From assembly GCA_028752905.1 (NCBI GenBank), contig JAQNBH010000005.1, positions 8,285,448 to 8,349,447 on the forward strand: a DNA stretch of 64,000 nucleotides, written 5' to 3'. Numbering within the stretch: position 1 is the stretch's first letter; each line of letters opens with the position of its first letter. This document shows, piece by piece, positions 1 to 11,740 of the stretch. The notes under the pieces were generated by a model that ran no database searches, was not told where the DNA came from, and saw only the letters and a list, made by a program, of their open reading frames with translations. The DNA is from Cladorhizidae sp. MBARI D1340-BT2. Lineage: Eukaryota; Porifera; Demospongiae; Poecilosclerida; Cladorhizidae. The translations under genes were made by a program, and so were the position numbers.

Positions 1-1147
1 ACATAGCTAGGTATGCATGCTGTAGTGTTGAAATAAGAGAGTCTAATAATGACAGAGCTAGGTATGCATGCTGCAGTGTTGAAATAAGAGAGTCTAATAA
101 TGACAGAGCTAGGCATGCATGCTGCAGTGTTGAAATAAGAGAGTCTAATAATGACAGAGCTAGGTATGCATGCTGCAGTGTTGAAATAATCTAATAATGA
201 CAGAGCTAGGCATGCATGCTGCAGTGTTGAAATAAGAGAGTCTAATAATGACAGAGCTAGGCATGCATGCTGCAGTGTTGAAAGAAATAAGAGAGTCTAA
301 TAATGACAGAGCTAGGTATGCATGCTGCAGTGTTGAATAATGACAGCTAGGCATGCATGCTGCAGTGTTGAAATAAGAGAGTCTAATAATGACAGCTAGG
401 CATGCATGCTGCAGTGTTAAAATAAGAGAGTCTAATAATGACAGAGCTAGGTATGCATGCTGCAGTGTTGAAATAAGAGAGTCTAATAATGACAGAGCTA
501 GGCATGCATACTGCAGTGTTGAAATAAGAGATGCTAATAATGACAGAGCTAGGTATGCATGCTGCAGTGTTGAAATAAGAGAGTCTAATAATGACAGAGC
601 TAGGCATGCATGCTGCAGTGTTGAAATAAGAGAGTCTAATAATGACAGAGCTAGGCATGCATGCTGCAGTGTTGAAATAAGAGAGTCTAATAATGACAGA
701 GCTAAGTATGCATGCTGCAGTGTTGAAATAAGAGAGTCTAATAATGACATAGCTAGGCATGCATGCTGCAGTGTTGAAATAAGAGAGTCTAATAATGATA
801 GAGCTAGGCATGCATGCTGTAGTGTTGAAATAAGAGAGTCTAATAATGACAGAGCTAGGCATGCATGCTGTAGTGTTGAAATAAGAGAGTCTAATAATGA
901 CAGAGCTAGGTATGCATGCTGCAGTGTTGAAATAAGAGAGTCCAATAATGACAGAGCTAGGTATGCATGCTGCAGTGTTGAAATAAGAGAGTCCAATAAT
1001 GACAGAGCTAGGTATGCATGCTGCAGTGTTGAAATAAGAGAGTCTAATAATGACAGAGCTAGGCATGCATGCTGCAGTGTTGATCTAATAATGACAGAGC
1101 TAGGTATGTATGCTGCAGTGTTTAAATAAGAGAGTCTAATAATGATA
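1..1147. repeat. 51-bp tandem satellite (truncated by window edge)
   Basis: About 22 copies of a 51-bp unit (core gctaggcatgcatgctgcag followed by tgttgaaataagagagtc and taataatgacaga) run from the first base to about 1147. A few copies lack 9-18 bp near 190, 335, 390 and 1083. Because 51 is 3 x 17, every stop-free frame stays open for the whole array. This makes long apparent ORFs on both strands with a 17-residue period; I do not call them genes. The array continues beyond the left edge, so its true length is unknown. Confidence 0.95.
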
Positions 1148-1734
1148 GAACATTGCTGCTTCCATAGCAACCTTTGACGCATTTGACATAAGCTTTGATG
1201 AACTTTTTTAAATCATGGTTGCTTAGTAACAAAATGAATACCATAAAAGTTATGACATCACTATTTTTTTACATTCGATAAGTTTTTGCTATTGGCTAAG
1301 TCCAGCTGCTGTATTTGAATCAGATCTACCTAGACAAGCCCCTAACACTCCGATCTACCCTGAATCCGCATGTCTATAACCATGCTATATATAACTATGC
1401 TATATATAACCATGCTATATATAACCATGCTATGAGGCAGTGGGTGTGGATTCTGAGTTGTCACTGAAGGGATGTCAAAAGGATATGTGAGCTGTATATG
1501 GAATGCCATACAAAGCTAACAAGCACCTAGAGGAGATGATATATACAGAGAAGAAAGGCCTGGAGAGGATATATGCACAAAGAAAAGATTAGTAATGCTA
1601 TGAGCTAACAGAGTGTAAAACACACAATGTGGTCACTCTAAAACTCACTATTAATTAAGATGCTGCCACTTCCACTTTTTCAAACATTTTTCTAGAAAAG
1701 AAAGTATCAACTCTATGTGCCTATCTATACATCT
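1148..1734. other. Non-coding stretch with a 15-bp mini-repeat
   Basis: No convincing gene. Positions about 1378-1435 hold four copies of a 15-bp unit (ccatgctatatataa, with ctatgc variants). The rest is A+T-rich unique sequence. Confidence 0.6.
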
Positions 1735-2012
1735 CTAGTCACCTTCAAAATTCCCATGCTTCTCCTCATAAGCAATTGAGTCATTATCCTGGACGCTAGC
1801 CGCCTGGACAGAAATGATAACTCTGCTAAGAGCAGCGATCTCCTCAGGCTGAATCACGCCTTGTCCCCTGTAAACATGGACCTCTTCTCCTTCATCACAG
1901 CTGGATTCACCACCTTCTGAAAGGTCAAAATCGCTGTCATAGCAGCATACCCCCAGCACACTGGCAACGGCAAACTTTTCAGATGCCTTCGCGATCGGTA
2001 AGGTTGAGTCGG
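1735..2012 (-). CDS. Possible 3'-terminal exon, acidic hypothetical protein
   Basis: The minus strand has an open stretch of about 90 codons ending in TAG at 1735. It is rich in Asp, Glu and Ser (YDSDFDLSEGGESSCDEGEE) and codon use looks more protein-like than its surroundings. No initiator or clear splice acceptor could be fixed, although a weak AG lies near 2027. No family is recognised. It could be the last exon of a gene or the remnant of a transposase N-terminus. Low confidence. Confidence 0.25.
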
Positions 2013-2077
2013 CATATCTACTACCTTTGTTACTGAATAAATTTGGACTTCACTATTATTAGGACTTTTCACTGTTA

Positions 2078-2112
2078 TTATTATTATTCATTATCATTAT
2101 TATTATTATTAA

Positions 2113-2190
<78 letters not shown>

Positions 2191-2342
2191 TACTGCTACT
2201 ACTACTACTATTATTATTATTAACATTATCATCATTATTATTATTAACATTATCATCATCATTACTACTACAGTACTACTACTACTACTACTACTACTAC
2301 TATACTACTACTACTACTACTACTACTATTATTATTATTATT
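2078..2342. repeat. Trinucleotide microsatellite (ATT)n with (CTA)n
   Basis: A long run of att/tat triplets passes into act/cta triplets and back. It translates to poly-Leu or poly-Ile in several frames, which are repeat artefacts and not genes. Confidence 0.97.
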
Positions 2343-3605
2343 AACTGCTAGAGCAACTCTCTGGGCATATGCTCACACAATTTCAGAGACGAAGTTCAAA
2401 TGATTAATTTTAGACAATTCTTTTTGTATAGTGGTATCATTCTTGCATGTATACACTCGTTTATCCGTGAAAGAAAGCTCAGTGGAGTATTATTAAATAG
2501 ATAGATAGATAGGCAGGTTAGTTTTGGTGCTAACATAAAAATTGCGCTTCCATTGTGGGACGGATTGACATAACCCATGGAGGTAGTGGAAGTAAACCTT
2601 CAACATACACAGCTTGGCTTTTCCTTGCCTGTGTCATGTGCTTGAGCCATAATGAGTTGACCATCTGAATCCTATTCATCCGCATTGAGATGACTGTTAC
2701 TGTCTAAAGGTTATAAAACTGTGGATAAGCTAAACTAGCCAACATAGCTCTACTAGCCTTGCTAGCTTTGTGCTGGAAACCTAGCTAGTTGATATGCCTT
2801 TTAGAAAAACAAAAATGCTAAACATGTACTCGTGTTACTTAAGTACATACCAACTACCCAGCTACAACTGATCCGGACTTAGTGAACATTTAAGATTTCA
2901 CAAGGACGGTCATATTTGGAGACTAGTTTACTTTGGGATTTCACAACTTATCACAGGGGAAATTACAAAGTATGAAACACAATATAACATTGAGTTTTTT
3001 TAAATAAATAGTGTGATCATGGATTTTAAAAACGATTGCAATTTCTTGGTAGCATTTTCATTGTTTTTTTGTACCTGTTGACATCATACTTGCTTAAAAT
3101 TAAAAACAGAGAATGTCATCTTGTAGCTCTCATTGAGAGGAAACAGAATCTATATAATTTTGTCTGATTACTCCAAATATGAAGCAGAGAGAACCGTCCT
3201 TGGTCCAAAAAAGCAACTTTTTCGGGACGGGCATTTTAAGGACTAGTATAGTATTTCAATGGTTGAACTGACCATACCATTAAAAATTTTAAAAAAAGTG
3301 GTATACATGTACATACTAGAAAAATCAAGAATAGGGATGGGAAGTTTGGTCTGTCCTATATAGGCCGCTTCCTAGAGGGATGACCAGAATCACTGGTTTG
3401 CTTCCCTTGTCGGTCTCCGCGGCCATTGAAACTCACTATTACGTGAAGCGTCTTCTTCGCAAATCGGGAGTACTCAAGTTAATATAAGTCTAGAATGGAG
3501 CATCCAAATCTTCTCCAATTTGGAAGGCAGCATCTTGCATGTACTGTCATCATATTTTGGGGGAAAAACAACAACAACAACAAAAAAATTGGGTAGTGGA
3601 CCCCC
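2343..3605. other. No gene recognised
   Basis: A+T-rich sequence with only short ORFs and a (gata)n run near 2495-2510. The motif aaggacggtc (about 2902) recurs in inverted form as gaaccgtcctt (about 3191), which could mark ends of an old mobile element, but no terminal repeat or target duplication could be confirmed. Confidence 0.4.
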
Positions 3606-4088
3606 TTAATTAGAAATGGAGTAGAACAAGCCTATTTGCGCAACAACCTTCTTGGCAACCAGTTGGGTATCAGTGTTCCCAATGATGGAAGTGCTACTTT
3701 TTTCCTTCTTTTTGCTCGCACAGAAACTACTCATATAAATATATATATAAGCAGCTGTACTAACCTCGTTAATAATCCTTTGTTTCATCTGATATCCTTT
3801 AACATCCAATTCCTTATCTTTTGCTCGTGGGGTGAGGAGGGCATCAGAGAGGGCCGCCTTAGCATCTTCACTCTTCTTCTTCATAAAGTGGTAGCAGGCC
3901 ATGTCTGAGAGATACTCCTCGTTCACATCCTTGTGCTGGTAGGGCTCTGTGTGGCTCTTGCTCAGCAGCTTGGCTTGCTTGGTGGTAATGAAGGACAAAA
4001 CATCTGGACATCTCTGCGTGAGCCTGGCCAAGAACGACACAGCATCTTCCTTCAGTAAATCAGTAGGAGTGAGTTCCGCCATACTCAT
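3606..4088 (-). CDS. Small hypothetical protein, conserved about 108-residue N-terminal module
   Basis: The ORF starts at ATG 4088 (a second in-frame ATG at 4082 has a better context) and stays open for 160 codons to a TAA at 3606. The first 108 codons, to about 3765, look coding (LLKEDAVSFLARLTQRCPDV, then SHTEPYQHKDVNEEYLSDMA and KGYQMKQRIINEV). A possible donor (GAG then gttagt) follows at 3764. After it the reading becomes low-complexity (TAAYIYIYM), so the tail is either a second exon or read-through into an intron. The same module recurs in degenerate form at about 16.67-16.91 kb and 29.12-29.41 kb, both on the plus strand. The predicted fold is helical and soluble, with no signal peptide. 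I do not recognise the family and assign no function. Confidence 0.55.
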   Translation of the reverse strand: MSMAELTPTDLLKEDAVSFLARLTQRCPDVLSFITTKQAKLLSKSHTEPYQHKDVNEEYLSDMACYHFMKKKSEDAKAALSDALLTPRAKDKELDVKGYQMKQRIINEVSTAAYIYIYMSSFCASKKKEKSSTSIIGNTDTQLVAKKVVAQIGLFYSISN

Positions 4089-4337
4089 CCAGCTCTATTT
4101 CTTGTTTGCAATGTACGAGCGCCACGCCCAATAATAGAGAGGAGTCCTCCAAGAGTAAGTGGGTAGGGCTGACATAATACTGCAGACCACACCCTCCCAG
4201 TGTTACACCTGTTTCGCGACCCAGACCGGAAGTCGTTACTCCGACCGGAAGTTCAGAGTCCTGAAACCCAAAATTAATATTGAAACCCAAACCCCCCCCT
4301 CCCTCGAAACATGGTGGTCAGCTGCAACTTCCCTAGA

Positions 4338-6333
4338 CTAGAGCCATGCTTCTAACCCGAACCTGCAAGAAAACTGACGCTGAACAAATGTATACATGTA
4401 TACCAAGTTTTCAGGTTGAATTGGGAGCAGAGAAGGATCTAGTCTCACGAGCCAGGTGAAGAAAGGGCTAGTTTATCCAGCCCATACGGAGGCCAAAATG
4501 AAATGGATAGCTCAAGGAAGACCTACAATTGGGAGCCAGTTAAGTGCACAATTGAAAGATCAGCAACAAATGCGAAGAGCAGGTCTTTTAAAGCAAATGA
4601 AGGGAATACAATTTCTTACTCGGCAAGGAATAGCCCTTCTAGGCCATACTGAGTCTGAAGGAAATATGAAGCAACTAATGCTAATGTGGAGCCATGAAGA
4701 TGAAGTGGTTAAAACCTGGGTCAAGGAAAATCGCTACACTTGTTATCAAACCGTAAATGAGCTTATTTCAATTATGGGTCAAAATTTGCTACGCAACATA
4801 TTGAAAAAAATGAAGGAAGGAGCCTGCATGTTTTTCAGATGAGGTCAAGCAACTGATGTTTGCCATACTGAACAGCTGAACTTATCAATACGCTGGGTAT
4901 ATATGAAGTTCTTGAAGATCCCATAGGCTTATGCCGAGTACCTGATACAAAAGCCGAGACCTTATTTATGGTGATCAAAGATCTCCTTATAAGGTGTAGG
5001 CTTTCATTAGATTTATGTCGGGGGCAAGCATATGATGGTGCAGCCAATATGCAAGGGAAACGAACAGGAGTAGTGGCACGATTTTTTAGGGAAAATCCGG
5101 CAGCCATACCTGTGCACTGTTTCGCCCATTCTTTGAATTTGTGTCTTCAGGGAACTGGAAGGCAGATAGTATGCATAAGAGATGCTTTGGACACTGAAAG
5201 AAATTGGCAAACTAATTTTATTTTCTCCCAAAAGATCTCGTCTATTCTCTTCAAAGCTCCAGCAAGCATGTGATGACACAGTGAGCCTAAAGTTGTATTG
5301 CCCGACAAGGTGGACTGCTCGAACCTCAGCAATTAATGCTATTCTCAAAGATTATGGTGTGCTTCTACAGACATTAGAAGAAATTCATGCAACCACCCAT
5401 GATGAGTATGGCATGAAAGCAAATGGTTTGCTGCAGTCACTGGGAAAGTTCAATACACAATACACTATTGGCCTCATGCTCAGCCACTGATTGTTCAGTG
5501 CAGCCGAACAAGTATCACTTGTTCTACAAAAGAAAAACATAGCAATTCAAGATGCTCTAGCTGCTGTTGAAACAGCAAAGAATTTTTTCAAACGTATCCG
5601 ATCTAAGGAAGAGTTCAATCAATTCTAAGAAGAGTGTATTCAATTTTCTGAGAAGGAGGGAATTGGACAACCAGTGCTACCTAAGAATAGGAAACAACCT
5701 GCATGTTATGACAGTGGAAGTGAACCCTATCAGTTCAATTCAATCAGTTCAATTCAGTGAAGGTCTACCACAGAAAATTCTACTTTGAAGCCTGTGATCG
5801 ACTCTCTGGTGAACTTCAAAATCGCTTTGAAACCAAACAGATTCCATCAGTGGTATCAATGGAGCAAGCACTTATGAAGGCAGCAAACAAGAAAGATTTC
5901 AAGAATGTTGTAACAAAAATCGGGGAGTCTTGCCTCAAAAATGATGTAGACCTTGAAAAGTTAAAGGTGCAGTTAGCACTTCTTCCTGACGTAATCAAGA
6001 AAGGTACACCAAAAGTAAAGACCGTCAGTCACTTCAGTGTGTGAAGCCATGAACAGCAATGAACTATTCAAAGAAATGTTACCTGCTGTACACAAATTGC
6101 TTTGACTCGATCTGACCATACCCATAACATCTGCTACAGCTGAAAGAACATTTTCTGCCCTCAAGCGTCTCTTCACCTACTTACGTTCAACCATGACTGA
6201 AAATCGGTTGAATAACTGTTTGATGCTTCATGTGCACAAAGAATTTACAGACTCATTAGATTTGATTTCTGTAGCCAAGATATTTGTGTCAGCATATGAT
6301 GAGCGTAAAAAGTATTTTGGTAATTACGATTAA
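4338..6333 (+). pseudogene. Decayed hAT-superfamily transposase (ZMYM1/DUF4371-like)
   Basis: Consecutive plus-strand blocks in shifting frames form one transposase: N-terminal linker (4456-4842), RNase-H-like region with CRGQAYDGAANMQGKRTG and VHCFAHSLNLCLQ (about 5010-5150), a CPTRWTAR block (about 5300-5330), helical insert (5757-6044), and the C-terminal hAT dimerisation motif SATAERTFSALKRL near 6130-6170, ending at TAA 6331. Several frameshifts (about 4850, 5200, 5490, 5640, 6040) and in-frame stops make it inactive. The DUF4371 plus hAT-dimerisation order is typical of ZMYM-like elements of invertebrates. The leader 4338-4489 has a second copy at 39676-39829. Confidence 0.85.
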
Positions 6334-6484
6334 AACTATTTTTCACTGTTCATTTCAACAAAATACAGCTCCTCTAGGTCATTACCTCCCACATGTACTC
6401 CCTGCTGCATCGGTTTCATACCCCCCTAAATTGTCAGCCCGCCCACTTTGAAAGTGGTGTCTCAGCCCCTGCTAAGGGTAGTGT

Positions 6485-7155
6485 TCAGTTAGAGAAGATG
6501 GTAAAGAAGGCAGAAGAGTGGGTTGGAAAGGTAATGGATGAGTAGAGTGAATGGGCAGGTGGAAGTAAACAGAGGGGAAATGGTGTGGGAGCTTCTAGCG
6601 AGACCCAGTATGGAGCATGCAGCCGAAGTGTGGTGGACAGGAGGATGGAATGCTTGCAAGAAGTTGGAGTCAGCACAGATGAGAGTGGGTAGGAGACTGT
6701 TGGGGGCAAGTGATACAGTATATAGCAGGAGTGGCAATACGGGGAGATATGGGGTGGAGGAAGCTAGAGGAGAGGAGGGAAGAGATGAAGGTTTTGTTTG
6801 GCAAGAGATTAGAGGTGTTGGAATAGAGCAGATTGGTAAAAGTTGTTGTAAATAAACTAACAGAGGATGGAATTGGATGGTGGGAAGAATATGATATCTT
6901 GAGGATAAAGTACGAGATAAACAACGAGGTTGGGTCAGTGCGCAAGTGGAAGGGGAAAATGAAGGTAAGAAATGAGGACTGGGAGGAGGAAGTAGACGGA
7001 AAGAGTACGCTGAATTATTATAAATCGGCAAGGAATGGTGCAAAGGTGGAGAGGTATGTGAGGTCCATGCATGGTCAGGAAGGTGTGTGGAGAAGCCTGT
7101 GCAGAATGATGGGTTTCCCCCATGACCTAGGTCAGTTCCTCCCACTGCAATCCTA
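6485..7155 (+). pseudogene. Decayed LINE reverse-transcriptase C-terminus
   Basis: Plus-strand reading gives a non-LTR retrotransposon tail: ARPSMEHAAEVWWTG, then KLESAQMRVGRRLLGAS, then (shifted frame) KSTLNYYKSARNGAKVERYV. The order of a LE-Q-R-GR-LLG block followed by a STL-Y-A---ERYV block is characteristic of LINE ORF2 beyond the polymerase core. It has at least one frameshift near 6850. The upstream polymerase domain is absent, consistent with 5' truncation. The long minus-strand ORF over the same bases is a shadow. Confidence 0.65.
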
Positions 7156-7215
7156 GGCTCTGCTTTTAGTCTAGTCAACGAGTGTTGCAGTACTGGTGAC
7201 ACCCCCTTTAAAATG

Positions 7216-7284
7216 ACCCCCGGTCACTGTATCCTAGTTCTCAGGGACCGCCAATCACGAAGTACAAAGATACAGTGACCCGGG
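7216..7284. repeat. 16-bp imperfect inverted repeat, 35-bp spacer
   Basis: The arm cccggtcactgtatc (ending 7233) faces gatacagtgacccggg (7269-7284). Outside it, two direct copies of a tgaccccc-type motif sit at about 7197 and 7309. It may be terminal sequence of a small DNA transposon inserted after the LINE tail; no transposase is present. Confidence 0.5.
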
Positions 7285-7639
7285 TAGTCACACCTACCGC
7301 AGGATGGAGTGACCCCCCTTCTCGTCAATGATCAGCTGAGGTGGCAGTTCATTTAGCACTAGATTCAGTGAGGGGAATAAAGCATCTAGTGGCTTCTCCA
7401 ATCCTTAGCTATATCAAAGCTATAAAATATTCAAGAACGAACTGGCTGGAACCGCTACTACCTGCTATTTAAATGAGGGTTAGCCAGCAAAAATGCGAGA
7501 CAATTGGCAGGTCTGATGGAAAAATAATAAACGGTCACTAAAAGGAAATGAAAAGAATCCTTAAAGTATTTGATGTCAGCTGAAAGCAATGGTACAAGTT
7601 AAAATAATGGTCATTACAAAATTCATGAGTACTAGACTA

Positions 7640-8922
7640 GCATGAAGCTGTGCAGGGCAGTGCAGCTTTCTTGCATTTGCAGTTTGTTCCACTGCCTTTG
7701 GGCAACACATCGCAAGAACTCTCTGCACACTTGGCTTGCCTCAAGAAATTTTTGCTCCAAGGAACTTCCCATGTCCCTCCAGCAGGTATATAACAAGAAC
7801 TTTAATTTGATGGGCACGCCATGCGCAGGTAATGTGGGCGCTGACAGGAGCGGTTTGCAGAGCCAGCAGTTGCAATTCCTGCCTACACCAGTGGTAACGT
7901 CCATCCTCCAAGCATGATAACAAACTTTGCCTCCACTTAAAGTAATGGCATTTCTACTTGACATTCTTGCCAAACAGTGGCTAATCCACTGCAAACAGGT
8001 TCCCAGGTTTGTGAGGTGTGTGACTTTTTTGATGACATCCAGTGAATGTCTCACCAAGGCAAATGTTGCAGCATCTTAACAAAGGTAACAGACAAGGTTT
8101 TGCAGTTGCACTTGGAAGATCATCACGACTTGCATGGAAAGCTGACCAGGACACATCATATAATATGTCAGTTCCTGTATGTTTAGCCATAGACACTTGT
8201 AGCCACCTGCAAAAACATGAATCCACAATTTGGCTTGCAAAGACAAATTAAGTACAGTATTCCAAAATTATTTACAAGGAGCCATTTGAGTTGCTAGGCT
8301 TAGGAACTGGACAGTCACAGGGAGCATTTGTGTGTAGAACAATGGGAACCTGGACAGGCTCTTCCGAGACAAGTTGGTCACTACAGAAGTGCAATTAGCT
8401 TCAAGTGTTATAACTGGCTCATATTCAGCGGGTCTGATCAGAGTTCCTACAGTAGAGATACCTGTGCCATTCAACAAACTCTTTGTGGAGGTTGCAATTG
8501 TTTGGTGATTGATGTTATACAACTGATGTAGTAAAATATACTCCTTTTCAGTTGTGGTGGGAATAAGTGTTCAACCTGTTCAACCTGTCCTTGCCCATCT
8601 TAGTACCCACTTCTGTTGTTTCAAGAACCCTGTCATATGACACTGTCAAGCCCAGCTCATACAATGTATCAACTGGCTCACTTTTTTAAGGGGTCTTGTT
8701 ATGCAGGACAATACTTAAATACATGGCAAGGGTAACTCATGAGACTTGTTGTGCCGCATCGTCAGTGTTGTTATTGTTTTACGGCGAACAAAGAATAAGT
8801 TGACAGATGCTCAGCTGGGCTTGGGTCTGTGCTGCAAGTGATTTCTCTCTGATATTAGTACCATCACATAGCATTGCCACAAGAGTTTGCAAGGATTGAG
8901 GCAAACCTTCAACTGTGGCCAT
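7640..8922 (-). pseudogene. Decayed dispersed invertebrate transposon-type ORF
   Basis: Reading the minus strand from ATG 8922 gives blocks in shifting frames: GLPQSLQTLVAMLCDGTNIR, then RHNKSHELPLP, SYDRVLE-like, YNINHQTIATSTKSLLNGTG, DILYDVSWSAFHAS, MVRHSLDVIKK, and a KFVIMLGG-type block near 7920. This order matches a family of long uncharacterised proteins dispersed in many copies in cnidarian, sponge and lophotrochozoan genomes (recalled as DNIDHNPSS, GTGISLF, DQPLFALAKQIQW and FVVMLGGLHIEM blocks). I infer mobile-element origin from copy number, not from a known catalytic motif. There are many stops and frameshifts, so it is inactive. Confidence 0.6.
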
Positions 8923-11290
8923 TTTGAAATAACTACCAAGAAAGTGCACAATTCACAACGTTTTTGGCCTCTATCTGCTGGACTAAGTCATATGATTTGG
9001 GACACTTAGAATGTGTGATACCCTCGAAATAAATTTTCTGACAAGCCATGAGCCACCAGCAGCTCAGCGTTTAAATAGGTAACTTACTGATGGGAGAAAA
9101 AAATTGTGCAGCTGTCTCAATGTAGAAAAAACAGGCCTCAAAATTCACCACTAAATTGCTATCAACTGAGACTATATATTTACCAAGTATATAATATAAT
9201 AAGGCATGATGTAATTTTTTTTACAAACATGTTATAGCTGGAGGGAAGGATAGGCAGATGCTCACACACATTTCAGCAGATGCTCTAGATAATATAAAAT
9301 AATAGTGTAATAAAGCATGATGCACAATAACATTTTGTATTATGAATGAACAATGGAGTAGCAGGCAGCCTCTCTCACACTGTTTGACATCCAGTCCACC
9401 ACTTTCAAAGTATTCTGTTTCCACTGCACAGTAGTACCAAAACATGAGCGACCTTGAAGTCGCTACATATTGATGAACAAAATATCCAGGAATGGAGTAG
9501 TTGGCCAGGCTTGTTGGAAAGATCTAGCGTGAGTTCCTGCCAATAGTACTTATGGTTTCCAAGATGGTCAAAGTTACATTCCTTTGAAATAGAAGTGAAT
9601 GCTATATAAATGTATGAAATTTGCATCACTGCAAAAACTTACCATTGAGAATATAAGAAGCACTCAATGAACTTTCAGTTGACATAGTAACATTACAATA
9701 ACCTTCTCAGTAATAATACAATTTGAACGAGAAGATGATTGTAATATACAAGCAGTATTGGACAACTTTAGAAATATGATATAAAATTACATCTCTCCTC
9801 CAGTTTTGCACTGTACTTATACTTACCAGCAGGCTGAACTACAATGCTCCATGTTAGGAGGTATGTTTTTAATAAACACACCACTACCAAAGCATTCAGC
9901 ATTGAAAGAGTATGGTACTTGATTACTCAAATAATTTATCATCACTCAGTTTAAAAGGGAAAGCTCAGAAGTATATGCAACACTAGCAGACTCAGAAACA
10001 CACCAAAATATTTTTAACAGAAACACCATGATGAAAAGTCTATCATACCAATATATCATGTATGTGTCGAGTTTACTATCTTATCATGTAAAAAGTGGAG
10101 AGAAAATTATTTGAACGGCAAAAAATGTAAAAGTAATCTTGTGGTATTTTTTGGTAACTTCTTCCTCCAAAAAAAGCAAGCATTATATGTGCTTGTATAT
10201 TCCAAGGTGAAATTTTTACAATGTATGTTTCGTCACCAGTGAAAACAACCCACAACCAGATGCTTTGAGTAAGACACATACACAAGGATATGGTTGCATG
10301 CAACACAAGATCCCATGTCGTCTCCAGATACAGTGCGGCCTAACTCTGGGGAAAAATAGAATAGCTGATTTAAAGAGAAGTATTTGACGTCGGCTGAAAG
10401 TAATCATACAAGAAGCAAGTTATTGTGCAAAAGTATTATGCCAGTGAACTATGACTCACTCTGTCTAGTATTAGAACTAGCATGACCTCAACTACTTCAA
10501 GCCATCTATGTTTGAACAGGATGCGATTATGGTAAGGCCATACTCATGAAGTATTTTTACACCCCTTGCACAACTGGAGAAACAAGATTCCTCCAGTCTT
10601 TCACTAGCTAATGCTGATCTAACCGCTGGAAACTTGGCCTACTGGTGCTGTTGGTGCAGTGTAATAAAATGCTTTAATGTGAGTATCCAGTTTCACATTT
10701 CTACCAGTTTTGCAGTTGTCCTTAACCATTGAAGAACATCACTACCAAAGGTTAGGCAATATATAACAGTCCTAGAAATGTGAGCAGTGTTGCATCCCTT
10801 GGTGAGGACATAAACTTGCTCTCTGATAGTCTTGATATTTTCTTTCATATCCCATTCAATTGTATATACTGTACCATGGGTTCAAGTGGCTATTTCCACA
10901 TGTTTATGATCCAACAAGATCTCTTCCAGTGAAACTTCAGTGCCTTGGTGTGTCTTTTCAAGTTGGGATACTGCAGTTCATTTACCATCACCACATGGTT
11001 GATTATTATAGATTTAACTGTGTTGCCTTATTGTCTTATGTTTTAGTGTTTCAGCTCCACCTCCAGCATTTGACTTTCGGGCTGCCCCCTTTTGATCATT
11101 ATATATCACTGTCCCAGGACACTTGTCTGAGAGCCCTGTGGACATACTGTTTTCAGGTTCCTCGGTATGCTGCCACCAGCCTGGGTTGCCCTCGAGCTCC
11201 CAGGCACTGTCTGTACTGAATAGTAGTACAGTTAGATAAACATTATTATTATTAGGACTTACAAGTATAGGTGACTCTGACTCTGTATAC
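8923..11290. other. No gene recognised
   Basis: About 2.4 kb of A+T-rich sequence. The only recognised element is a Penelope-type end repeat at about 9664-9730 (caatgaactttcagttgaca, related to sequence at 57812). Short ORFs near 9405-9629 (-) and 10860-11219 (+) show no domain or coding signature, and I leave them uncalled. Confidence 0.5.
9664..9735 (+). repeat. Dispersed repeat, Penelope-type end fragment
   Basis: Sequence around caatgaactttcagttgaca and the following ttaccttctcagtaataata-like stretch is shared with 49690-49830, 55150-55262 and 57810-57955, and in part with 14690-14870. Confidence 0.5.
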
Positions 11291-11740
11291 AAAAGAGTTG
11301 TCCAATGCTTCCCTCCGTAAATCTCAACATTTCAGCAACTGCAGATAGAGTAGGGCTAGAGGCCATCTTAGTATAGCAAACTGTTTTGCATTAGGTGAGC
11401 TGAAGCGTAGTTTGTTGGCAATGCTGCCATGCTGTGCTATTTGTGTGCTACCATTGAGAATCTGAACTTTCCCTCTCTGTATATGCTGTTGCACGGATAA
11501 AAAGAGAAGTGATGCAAGTATTGATCACAGGTTATACATTGCTGTTATAGGTAAGTCTGTCCGGAAACCATACCAGCTATAGGTACCTATAGTAAGCAGG
11601 TTCTGTCATTTATACCCAGAAGCCATGAAGCCAGGGCTTATGCACCCGGTAGCTTGACTCACCATGAAGTAAGGCCTAGGCATCCAGTAGCTAAAAGTGC
11701 TATGAGAGGCAGTGGTTTCAGTATGCAAACTTTTTTTTTT
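11291..11740 (+). repeat. Dispersed repeat family A, copy 1
   Basis: Contains catttcagcaactgcagata, then a gctagaggccatct block, then ttgttggcaatgctgccatg, followed by cggataaaaagagaagtgatgcaagtattgatcac. Almost the same blocks recur at 17331-17430 and 18360-18525, and in weaker form near 19.6, 21.3, 21.5, 40.4 (inverted) and 41.1 kb. Confidence 0.8.

Noticed and set aside
160..1182. Long ORFs of up to 340 codons on both strands
   Set aside because: They are products of the 51-bp satellite with a period divisible by three. No codon-position bias or domain is visible.
2043..2351. Poly-Leu and poly-Ile ORFs
   Set aside because: Triplet microsatellite. The same applies at 15.75, 42.25 and 53.9 kb.
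6489..7202. 237-codon minus-strand ORF rich in Pro/Ser/Leu
   Set aside because: It is the antisense shadow of a LINE tail that reads as reverse-transcriptase C-terminus on the plus strand.
10860..11292. 119-codon plus-strand and 92-codon minus-strand ORFs
   Set aside because: No domain, no splice context, and the 3' part overlaps repeat family A. Chance ORFs.
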